From contig CAVXFB010000008.1 in the NCBI GenBank assembly GCA_963760935.1, positions 1,116,001-1,180,000 of the forward strand: a stretch of DNA of 64,000 nt. The letters are read 5' to 3'. Source of the stretch: CAVXFB01 sp963760935. GTDB lineage: Bacteria; Planctomycetota; Planctomycetia; Pirellulales; Thermoguttaceae. The notes under the pieces are model-generated. The model was given only the letters and a program-made list of their open reading frames with translations. It made no database searches and was not told the origin of the DNA. The position numbers and the translations under genes are program-made. Positions 37,876 to 45,947 of this stretch are shown here, in pieces (the stretch's first letter is position 1; each line of letters begins with the position of its first letter).

Positions 37876-40213
37876 ATGTCTCAACTCGATCTCAGTTATG
37901 TCGACACGATTGTTGGGCGGATCGGGCGCGGCCGCGATGCCGTGATCCCGATCTTGCAAGCGATCCAGTCGCACTACCGCTATGTGCCGCCGGAAGCGAT
38001 CGAGCGTGTCTGTGAGCTCACCGAGATCACGCCGGCCGCCATTGTGGGCGTGTCGACCTTCTACACACAGTTCCGCCATCGTCCGGTTGGCCGCCATATC
38101 GTTCACGTCTGCCACGGCACGGCCTGCCACGTGAAAGGCGCCGAGTTGATCCAGGACGCCTTCCAACGGCAACTGGCGATTGCCCAGGGTGACGACACCG
38201 ATGCCGAGGGGCTGTTCACGATCCAGAAGGTCGCGTGCCTGGGCTGCTGCACGCTGGCGCCGGTGGTGCAAATCGACGGTATCACGTATGGGCGGCTTGC
38301 GCCTCCGATGGTGGGCGACGTCCTCGACGATTTCCTGCAGCAGCAAGGCAAGGCATCGACCGGGAGCCGGGCGCGAGTGGTTACGGCCAGCGGCCAGTGC
38401 GGCGAGATTCGAATTGGGCTCGGATCGTGTTGCATCGCCCAGGGAAGCGGGAAGGTGCATCGCGCGATTGAGGCGGTATTGGCCGAAAGCGGCGCGTCGG
38501 CTGCGGTGAAGCGAGTCGGCTGCGTTGGCATGTGCCATCAAACGCCGCTTGTGGAACTGATCTTGCCCGGCGGAGGAGCGCCCAAGCTATTCTCCAAAGT
38601 CAGCGAGCGAGAAGCGGCGGACATTGTGCTGAAGCATTTCAAGCCGCGCGGCGTTTTGCGGCGTGCCCGGTATGGCGCTTCGCGCTGGCTCGATCGGCTG
38701 TTCAGCGACGAGATTGGCGAACCGGCCGCCCGCCACGCGATTGATCCCCGCGATGCGCCGGTGTGCGCGTTCCTCGGTCCGCAAAAGCACGTAGCGACGG
38801 AATCCTGCGGCCAGTTCGACCCCACCGATTTAGACGAATATCTGCGGAACGACGGATTCGTTGCCTTGCGACAATGCTTGGAGAACGGTTCGGCCAGCGC
38901 GGTCATCGAAACGATCGCGCGAAGCGGGCTTCGCGGTCGCGGCGGGGCCGGCTTTTCGACCGGCACCAAGTGGGCCAAGGTCCACGCCGCCGCCGGCCAA
39001 CCGAAGTACGTGATTTGCAATGGCGACGAAGGCGACCCTGGCGCCTTTATGGATCGCATGCTCTTGGAGTCGTTCCCGTATCGCATTATCGAAGGCATGT
39101 GCATTGCCGCGTTTGCCGTTGGCGCTCAGGAAGGCTTTTTCTATATTCGGGCCGAATATCCGCTGGCCGTCGCACGCATCAACGAGGCCCTGGAGCATTG
39201 CCGGCAGCGCGGGATACTCGGGCAGCACGTCATGAACTCCGATTTTGGCTTCGAGCTGTCGGTCAAGGAAGGGGCGGGTGCGTTCGTTTGCGGTGAAGAG
39301 ACGGCGCTCTTGGCATCGCTGGAAGGCCACCGGGGCATGCCGCGGCTTCGCCCCCCTTATCCGGCTGAAGCCGGGCTGCGCGGGCTGCCCACCTTGATCA
39401 ACAACGTGGAAACATACGCGCTTGCGCCTTGGATCATCAGCCACGGGGCCGAGGAATTCGCGAAGCTTGGCACGGCCGGCAGCCGCGGAACGAAAGTCTT
39501 CGCACTGGCCGGCAAAGTCCGACGCGGCGGTTTGATCGAAGTGCCGATGGGGGTTACGTTGCGGCAGATCGTGGCGGAGATCGGAGGCCAAGAGGATTTC
39601 AAAGCCGTGCAGATCGGCGGCCCTTCGGGCGGCTGCATTCCCGCCGCGATGGCCGATACGCCGGTGGACTTCGAGTCGTTAGACAAGGTGGGCGCGATCA
39701 TGGGCTCGGGCGGCCTGGTCGTGCTGGACCGCGGCGACTGCATGGTCGACATGGCTCGCTACTTTCTCCGCTTCACCCAGGACCAGTCGTGCGGCAAGTG
39801 CACGCTCTGCCGCATCGGCACCCGACGGATGCTCGATATCCTCGATCGCATTTGTACCGGGCAAGGCCAATCGGGAGACCTGGAAGACCTGGAGGAGCTA
39901 TCGCGAACCGTCAAGGCCGGGAGCATCTGCGGGCTTGGGCGAACGGCGCCGAATCCGGTGCTCTCGACGCTCCGCTGGTTCCGCGATGAATACGAAGCCC
40001 ATCTGGCCGGCCACTGTCCGGCGGGCAGGTGCAAGGCGCTGGTGAGCTATCGCATTACCGACGAGTGCATCGGCTGCACGCTTTGCGCAGCACTGCCCCG
40101 TCGACGCCATTGCCATGACGCCCTACGAAAAGCACCAGATCGACCAGGAAAAATGCACACGTTGCGACACGTGCCGGCAGGTTTGTCCAGCCGAGGCGGT
40201 CGTCATCGAATAG
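37876..40213 (+). CDS. Single-chain NuoE-NuoF-ferredoxin NAD(H) oxidoreductase, one frame break
   Basis: This ~779-residue flavo-FeS protein is NADH-linked. Residues 1-165 are NuoE-like with a [2Fe-2S] site (CHGTACHVKGA, ACLGCC). Residues ~170-265 are a second thioredoxin-like [2Fe-2S] domain (GSCCIAQG, GCVGMCHQ). The NuoF core (~300-720) has the NADH loop GLRGRGGAGFSTG, the FMN loop CNGDEGDPGAF, and SCGKCTLCRIGTRR for a [4Fe-4S] cluster. A C-terminal 2x[4Fe-4S] ferredoxin (CIGCTLC... and CTRCDTCRQVCP) completes it. The end requires a frame change near 40085. The layout resembles HydB of electron-bifurcating enzymes. No hydrogenase or FDH catalytic subunit lies nearby. Confidence 0.88.
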
Positions 40214-40217
40214 AGCT

Positions 40218-41804
40218 ATGCCGAAACTGACCATCGATCATCGTGAAGTGGAAGTGTCGCAAGGGGCGACCGTGCTGGAAGCTGTGCGGCGATTGGGTAT
40301 CGATGTCCCGGCGCTCTGCTATCACGAAGGCTGCGATGCGTCGACGTCCTGTCTGGTGTGCCTGGTGCGGATCAATGGCAGCGATCGGCTCGTGCCGTCG
40401 TGCGCCACCGCGGCAGCCGAGGGTATGCAGGTCGAAAGCGAGACCGAGGCGGTGCACTCGGCACGACGGACGGCGCTCGAATTGCTGTTGAGCGATCACT
40501 TGGGCGACTGCGTGGCGCCGTGCCAGTTCGGCTGTCCGGCCGAGATGGACATTCCGGCGATGCTGCGGCAGATCGTGGCGGGCGATATGCGCGAGGCCAT
40601 TGTGACCGTCAAGCGCGACATTGCTTTGCCGGCCGTCCTGGGGCGAATTTGCCCTGCACCATGCGAGAAAGTCTGCCGCCGCGGCGATCTCGACTCGCCC
40701 GTGTCGATCTGCCGCTTGAAGCGGCTTGTGGCCGATGTCGATCTGGCATCCGGCGCTTCCTACATGCCTACGTGCCAAGCCGCTACGGGCAAACGGGTAG
40801 CGATTGTCGGCGCCGGCCCCACGGGCCTATCGGCCGCGTACTACTTGCGGCAGCTCGGTCACGCTTGCACGTTGTTCGAACGGCAACCGCATGCCGGCGG
40901 ACGGCTGATCGACGAGATGGCCGATGCCCAGATTCCGCGCGACGTGCTCGAAGCGGAAATTGCCATGATCCTTCGGCTTGGCATCGATTTGCAGGCCGGC
41001 AAATGGATCGGTCCCGACAGCGAATTGTGTTCGCGGTACGACGCCGTGCTGCTAGCCTGCGGGACGTCAGCCCCTCAACAGGTAGCCGGTTGGAAGCTTG
41101 ACGTGGGACCGCGCGGCATCGTGGTCCAGGCGCGGACCTATGAAACCAACGTACAGGGCATTTTCGCGGCCGGCGGCGCAATCCGCGGCAAGACGCTCGC
41201 GATTCGCAGCGTCGCCGACGGCAAGGAAGCGGCCACGGCCATCGACCAATATCTGTGCGGCCTTCCCGTCACCGGCGCTGCAAAAGCATTTAGCACCAAG
41301 ATTGGCCGCATGCACGGCGACGAACTGGCGAGCTTCGCGGCCGGCGCGATGGCCGCGAACGGCCAAGGGGGACAGTCCGATTTTCGCGGGGAAGGCGGGA
41401 CAGGCGCATGTGCCACTGCTGGCTTAACGATGGCCGAGGGAGTCGAACAGGCCGCCCACTGCCTGCATTGCGACTGCCGAGGCGCGAGTTCCTGCAAGCT
41501 CCGTAAGTACGCGGCACTCTATCACGCCCAACCGCGACGGTTCAAAGCTGATCGGCGGCCGTTCGAACAAGATGCGCGGCACGCCGAGGTGATTTACGAG
41601 CCGGGCAAGTGCATTGCCTGCGGCCTGTGCATCCAGATTGCCGCAGCCGCCGGCGAGCCGCTGGGCCTGACGCTGGTCGGTCGCGGCTTCGACGTTCGCG
41701 TAGCGGTGCCGCTCGATCGCCCGTTGAGCGAAGCCCTCACCAAAGCCGCCGCCCAGTGCATTGCCGCTTGCCCCACGGCCGCTTTGGCATGGAAGTCTTC
41801 GTAG
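40218..41804 (+). CDS. 2Fe-2S plus GltD-like flavoprotein lacking the NADPH domain
   Basis: The 528-residue protein has a plant-type [2Fe-2S] domain (CYHEGCDASTSCLVC, ~34-48) and a NuoG/GltD cysteine region (GDCVAPCQFGCP, ICPAPCEKVCRRG). A FAD-binding fold follows (VAIVGAGPTGLSAAY, ~190, and VQGIFAAGGAIRGKTLA). Between the FAD halves the second Rossmann domain that binds NADPH in GltD and NfnB is missing: DAVLLACGT is followed almost at once by GIVVQARTY. A further Cys cluster (CLHCDC, CIACGLC) lies near the C-terminus. It begins 4 bp after the NuoEF stop and should form a complex with it, taking electrons through FAD to another acceptor. Confidence 0.85.
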   Translation: MPKLTIDHREVEVSQGATVLEAVRRLGIDVPALCYHEGCDASTSCLVCLVRINGSDRLVPSCATAAAEGMQVESETEAVHSARRTALELLLSDHLGDCVAPCQFGCPAEMDIPAMLRQIVAGDMREAIVTVKRDIALPAVLGRICPAPCEKVCRRGDLDSPVSICRLKRLVADVDLASGASYMPTCQAATGKRVAIVGAGPTGLSAAYYLRQLGHACTLFERQPHAGGRLIDEMADAQIPRDVLEAEIAMILRLGIDLQAGKWIGPDSELCSRYDAVLLACGTSAPQQVAGWKLDVGPRGIVVQARTYETNVQGIFAAGGAIRGKTLAIRSVADGKEAATAIDQYLCGLPVTGAAKAFSTKIGRMHGDELASFAAGAMAANGQGGQSDFRGEGGTGACATAGLTMAEGVEQAAHCLHCDCRGASSCKLRKYAALYHAQPRRFKADRRPFEQDARHAEVIYEPGKCIACGLCIQIAAAAGEPLGLTLVGRGFDVRVAVPLDRPLSEALTKAAAQCIAACPTAALAWKSS

Positions 41805-41895
41805 ATTTCCACTGCGCAATTGACAGGGTTTGTTCGCCCACGCATACTGGATTGATGTGGACTGTCGGTGAGTTGGTAATGCAAAAGGATAGGCC

Positions 41896-42153
41896 ATGCC
41901 TGTCATTAGCCGGTTCTTTGGCATCGTGATCGCGATTTATTGGCGTGATCATTCGCCGCCCCACTTTCACGCCAAGTATGGCGATGACGAAGTCACGGTC
42001 AACATACAGACTGGCGCGGTAAATGGGAGCATGGCAAAACGGCCCCTTGCACTTGTGGAGGAATGGCGATCGCTTCACGAGGCTGAATTGCTGGAGAATT
42101 GGTCCTTGGCGAAGGCCAAACGAGCGCTAAAATACATTGAAGCCTTGGAGTAG
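41896..42153 (+). CDS. DUF4160 family small protein
   Basis: The product is an 85-residue protein that starts MPVISRFFGIVIAIYWRDH and includes HFHAKYGDDEV, the usual DUF4160 pattern. The family is often paired with DUF2442 and is thought to be toxin-antitoxin-like, but its function is not established. Here the DUF2442 gene follows at once. The GC-poor start region suggests that this pair may be a mobile or accessory insert. Confidence 0.8.
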   Translation: MPVISRFFGIVIAIYWRDHSPPHFHAKYGDDEVTVNIQTGAVNGSMAKRPLALVEEWRSLHEAELLENWSLAKAKRALKYIEALE

Positions 42154-42157
42154 AGCA

Positions 42158-42403
42158 ATGATTTTGCACGTACGAGAGGCGAGGCATGTACGCGGCTACG
42201 TGCTCTGGCTGCGGTTTAACGACGGCGCAGAGGGCGAGATTGATCTCGAATCCGAACTCGAGGGCGAAGTGTTCGGGCCTCTGAAGGACCCCGACCAGTT
42301 CAAACGATTTCGCGTTGACCCGGAGTTGCAGACCGTGGTCTGGGAAAATGGAGCCGACTTGGCTCCCGAGTTTCTGTACGAGAACATGACGGTCTTGGCG
42401 TAG
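42158..42403 (+). CDS. DUF2442 family small protein
   Basis: The 81-residue protein begins MILHVREARHVRGYVLWLRF and ends ENMTVLA, typical of DUF2442. It starts 4 bp after the DUF4160 stop, so the two form a small operon. In known genomes such pairs resemble addiction modules; no catalytic residues can be assigned by eye. It separates the electron-transfer operon from the convergent bd-like oxidase genes. Confidence 0.82.
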   Translation: MILHVREARHVRGYVLWLRFNDGAEGEIDLESELEGEVFGPLKDPDQFKRFRVDPELQTVVWENGADLAPEFLYENMTVLA

Positions 42404-42456
42404 CTGGCCGCGACGGTCTCTTGAATCTAGCGGCAACCGGCGACTGCGATCGCCTC

Positions 42457-43602
42457 CTAGAGATCCAAAGCGTTTTTCGCCGGCTTGCACTTTCGGATTT
42501 GCCACACCATCCAGCCGATCACGGCCACGCCGAGCACAAAGACGATCAGAAACATCGCCATCGGGCCCCACTGAACATCGACGGGCAGCTTCCAGACGTC
42601 GAAATCCACAGCCTTCAGGTTGATGTTTTGCACGATCTGTCGGCTCAGGGCGTTGATGCCGAGGACGCCAAACTGGCACAGCGCGATCGAGGCCACGGTG
42701 AGCCGCTTTTCAGAGCACCAGTCGGCCGTCATCACTAGCAGCCACGGTAGGCCGGTAGCGACCGCCGTGACGAGTGTCAGCGGCAAGATTGGCCGAGAGA
42801 ACATTGTGTCGCGAAGATCGGGCGACCATGCGAATACGTACAGTGCGCCTGCCAAGGCTGTCCAGATCATCGAGACGGTATAGAGTTTCTTGGCAAATCC
42901 GATCGCCCATTCGCGGTACGCATCGTCGGTCGTATGGTACGCCAGAAAGAACGCGTCGATCAGCGCCCAGACCGCCGTGGTGCCCAGGGCCAAGCCGAAC
43001 ATCAGCAGCCAGCGACCGTAGAGGGTTGCGTCGCCCACGTTGAGGGCCGTGCCGCGTACTGCGCCGGCCACCTCGGTTCGCTGAAACAGCATTGTCCATC
43101 GCTCGACGTGGTCCATCAAGCTCAGGCCGTTGGCAAACAGGAAGCCGGCAACGATGAAGAACAGCGCCGCGCTCCAACCGGCGACCGTTCGCCATCGTTC
43201 CATGCCCTGTGGCGCGTTGCGGATTCCGCCGGCGTACGCGTAGACGCCGTAGTACGCCAGCATGACCAGCCCGATGATTGCCATCCAGAACCAGGCCATC
43301 AGGATCGTGGCCGGATAGAATGCTTTGTAGTATGCGACTTGCACGAACAACAGCGGCACAACGCCGAAGTTCACGCCGAAGGCCACGATGATCGGCATCT
43401 GCTGCAAGAGCCGCGCGGCAAACCGCCGGGCCTGATCGTTGCCACGGACGTGAAGAAACAGCGCCACCAGCAGGCCGGCGTACCACAAGTTCATCGGCAC
43501 GGCGTGCAGCGTGAAGCCGAGCCATTTGAAAAATTCGATAAACCACATTGGCGCCGGCACCGGGGCCACCGACGCCTGATCGAGCAGCAACTGCGCGTTC
43601 AT
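42457..43602 (-). CDS. Multi-helix membrane protein, probable second subunit of a bd-like oxidase
   Basis: The 381-residue protein has about nine membrane segments. Its N-terminal half contains FEFFKWLGFTLHAVPMN-like and FGVNFGVVPLLFVQVAYYKAFYPAT segments. It lies 69 bp downstream of the CydA-like cytochrome gene on the same strand, with no other gene between, which is the usual subunit arrangement. It does not resemble CydB clearly, so it may be a divergent or CydA'-type subunit. No heme-C motif is present. Confidence 0.65.
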   Translation of the reverse strand: MNAQLLLDQASVAPVPAPMWFIEFFKWLGFTLHAVPMNLWYAGLLVALFLHVRGNDQARRFAARLLQQMPIIVAFGVNFGVVPLLFVQVAYYKAFYPATILMAWFWMAIIGLVMLAYYGVYAYAGGIRNAPQGMERWRTVAGWSAALFFIVAGFLFANGLSLMDHVERWTMLFQRTEVAGAVRGTALNVGDATLYGRWLLMFGLALGTTAVWALIDAFFLAYHTTDDAYREWAIGFAKKLYTVSMIWTALAGALYVFAWSPDLRDTMFSRPILPLTLVTAVATGLPWLLVMTADWCSEKRLTVASIALCQFGVLGINALSRQIVQNINLKAVDFDVWKLPVDVQWGPMAMFLIVFVLGVAVIGWMVWQIRKCKPAKNALDL

Positions 43603-43671
43603 TATTTCATCTCCGCCGTTGTAACAGGCACACTTCGTTTATCGTTCGCGGTTATGGCACACGGAAGGTGC

Positions 43672-45060
43672 CTATTGCTTTGGATCGATGCCGACATCCA
43701 TTCCCGTAGGTCGGGGCCGGTTGATGGTCATCAGGTAATCGGCAATGAGTTCGGTTTCGTCGCGCGTGCCACACCAAGCCGGCATGAAGAAGACCGTTTC
43801 GAGGTGCTCGACCATCAATCGCGCCGACTCGCGCGACCGGCCATGCAGCAAGGGACCGACTGCTGAATAGCCTTCTTTCGTGGCGTGGCAATCGTTGCAA
43901 TGATATTGAAACAAGACGGCGCCCAAGGCGACGCGGTCCGTGTGTGGCAGGCCGAGCAGCTTTGAACCGTCGATTTTGTCGTCGACGATCGTTTGCGGGT
44001 AGCGGCTTTTGACGTACTCGCTGGTCCACGTGCCTCCTTGCAGATAACCGTCGCTCCGCAGGCGGCGGACCTCCTGAGGAAAGATCTGGTTGCCGAGTAC
44101 GACGTTGTAGATAACAAACGGCTTGCGGACCGCCTCGCGAATGAACTCGCCGGTGCTGAAGGCGGCGATGCCGAACAAGCACAGCGACGCGGCGAAGCCG
44201 GGCGACAGCCAACCAGGATTACGGTAGGGGCCCAAGTAAAGCAGGAAGAAGACCACGATTGTCAGGGCGAAAATCAGTGCCACGAGAATGTTCAGCGCAG
44301 CGGCGGCGCTCAGCGCTTCGGCAGCCGAGGGCGGCAGGAACAACCACCATCCGACACCGCCAGCCGTGATGAGCACGGCGCCGAGCAAGGCCGGTCGCGC
44401 CGAACGAGCCGCAATCATGTCGCGCATCCGCGCGTCGCGTACCATCAGCGAGGCGTGCAGGTAGATGTAAAGCGAACTCAAGAGCAAAGCTCCACCTGTG
44501 CGAGCGATCGTCTGCGGTAGGAACTGCGGATTGAAGAAGGCTGTCCAGAAGTTGCCGATTCGCTCGGTCGCGGCCCACACGCCGGGGTTGACCATGAAGG
44601 CCGTGATGCCCGTGATAAGCACTAGGCTGATCCACGCCGACGCGGCGTAGATCCAACCGATGATGACGTGCGTCCGCTCCTTCAGCCGGCCCCAGTAGTA
44701 ATAGAAAATGAAGGCCGAGACGATCTCGACCACGAAGAAGACCCATTCGGTGGCCCAACCGAAAACGAACGTGCGGATTAGCACTTCGGTCGCCAGCGGC
44801 GATGCCAAGCCAATGGTCCACCAGATGCCGACGCCGCTAATGGCGCCAAAGACCACCGTCACGAGGATGAAGAATCGGGCATGGCGATGGAGGTATTCGA
44901 GATAGTCGCGGTTGTGGGTGCGATAGGCGTGTCCCACTTCGACCGCCAAGAACAGCCCTCCACCCACGGCATAGTGCGAGACCAGCACGTGCACCACCGA
45001 GACCACGGCAATAAGCATCGGCGCTGTGAGATGAGGGACGAACCACCAGGGATAATGCAT
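43672..45060 (-). CDS. Cytochrome bd-like quinol oxidase subunit I with fused cytochrome c domain
   Basis: The 462-residue protein has ~9 membrane segments. The N-terminal half resembles CydA: HVLVSHYAVGGGLFLAVEVGHAY carries the His near helix 1, and FFVVEIVSAFIFYYYW the helix with the conserved acidic residue. The last ~110 residues hold a periplasmic cytochrome c motif, YHCNDCH (CXXCH), with a Met-bearing loop downstream. Such fusions occur in the heme-c branch of bd-type oxygen reductases. The neighbouring subunit is at 42457. Quinol or cytochrome donors and the O2 role are inferences; the Q-loop of classical CydA is not visible. Confidence 0.75.
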   Translation of the reverse strand: MHYPWWFVPHLTAPMLIAVVSVVHVLVSHYAVGGGLFLAVEVGHAYRTHNRDYLEYLHRHARFFILVTVVFGAISGVGIWWTIGLASPLATEVLIRTFVFGWATEWVFFVVEIVSAFIFYYYWGRLKERTHVIIGWIYAASAWISLVLITGITAFMVNPGVWAATERIGNFWTAFFNPQFLPQTIARTGGALLLSSLYIYLHASLMVRDARMRDMIAARSARPALLGAVLITAGGVGWWLFLPPSAAEALSAAAALNILVALIFALTIVVFFLLYLGPYRNPGWLSPGFAASLCLFGIAAFSTGEFIREAVRKPFVIYNVVLGNQIFPQEVRRLRSDGYLQGGTWTSEYVKSRYPQTIVDDKIDGSKLLGLPHTDRVALGAVLFQYHCNDCHATKEGYSAVGPLLHGRSRESARLMVEHLETVFFMPAWCGTRDETELIADYLMTINRPRPTGMDVGIDPKQ

Positions 45061-45355
45061 TGTAATTTTTAACGGTGTTAGGCGTTGGTTGTCTGCTGGG
45101 ATTCTACAAGCGGTAATTCGTCGTGCGGCTGATTGGCGGACGTTACCCCCACCAATATGCCAGATTGGCCGAGCGAAACAATGGGGTTATCGCACGCACC
45201 AGAGGCATAGGCGGGCTAAAGCGACCATCAGGGCGGCGACTAGACCGACCGTGAACAAGCGGCTGAAGATCGGTCATCGGTGAGAGGGGCATTGTTGGCA
45301 CCAAATATGTCTTAGTTGGCAAGGCCTAGCGGCCCGGAAACCCATTCTCGGCGCA

Positions 45356-45619
45356 TTACGACAACACTTTGTCGTATTCCGCGTGCGAGCCGATCCAAAA
45401 CCAGGCGATGCCTTCCGGCTTGTCCAACCCCAATGCACGATAGTGCATTCCCACGCGCACCGACCAAAGTCGCTTCGTTGTCCCGACCTTCTTGAGTTGC
45501 AGCGACGGGTGGTGCGGATCGGTGTTGAGCAACTTGTGATACTTGTCCGCCAACTCCTGCACATCCTTGGGGAGTTGGTGATAGCGTCGCCAAAAGCACG
45601 GCAGGGTGAGCTGTTTCAT
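45356..45619 (-). CDS. RelE/ParE-superfamily toxin-like protein
   Basis: The product is an 87-residue protein with the small RelE/HigB-type fold: FWRRYHQLPKDVQELADKYHKLL followed by the SLQLKKVGTTKRLWSVRVG strand pair and a C-terminal EYDKVL. Such toxins cleave mRNA at ribosomes or target gyrase. Its ATG overlaps the end of the upstream antitoxin gene by four bases (ATGA), so the pair is a typical operon. Confidence 0.78.
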   Translation of the reverse strand: MKQLTLPCFWRRYHQLPKDVQELADKYHKLLNTDPHHPSLQLKKVGTTKRLWSVRVGMHYRALGLDKPEGIAWFWIGSHAEYDKVLS

Positions 45620-45813
45620 AGCGGTTTGGCCAATCCCTGCCGATACTCATCATCTGCTTCGGCCACGAGCGCATCGAGACGCCCCGCGGCCAAGTCATCC
45701 TCGATCCGTTTGTCCCACACTCGGTCGTAGTGCTCTTGAAGCCATGCCATCAACTCGACAAAATCTTTTGCCGGAAGTTGCGCGATGGCGGATTCAATTT
45801 CCGTAACGCTCAT
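45616..45813 (-). CDS. Putative antitoxin of the RelE-like module
   Basis: The ~65-residue protein starts MSVTEIESAIAQLPAKDF and has an alpha-helical acidic composition, typical of short antitoxins of this type. It is the upstream partner of the RelE-like gene and would neutralise it and repress the operon. A longer in-frame start (45876) is possible but would lengthen the N-terminus without family support. Confidence 0.7.
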   Translation of the reverse strand: MSVTEIESAIAQLPAKDFVELMAWLQEHYDRVWDKRIEDDLAAGRLDALVAEADDEYRQGLAKPL

Positions 45814-45947
45814 CGTAAGAACCTCCTCAAAAGGCATTTCCGGGAAACTACCCATTCTATCGCCGCACGCCGTCAAAATCGAGGTTCAATTCCACGGGAC
45901 TGCGAAATCGCCTTTTTGTCGCTGGACCGTCCCGCCAAGATTCGCGT

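Noticed and set aside
42457..43602. Calling the second subunit canonical CydB
   Set aside because: Its helices and loops do not match CydB well enough; I keep it as a probable subunit only.
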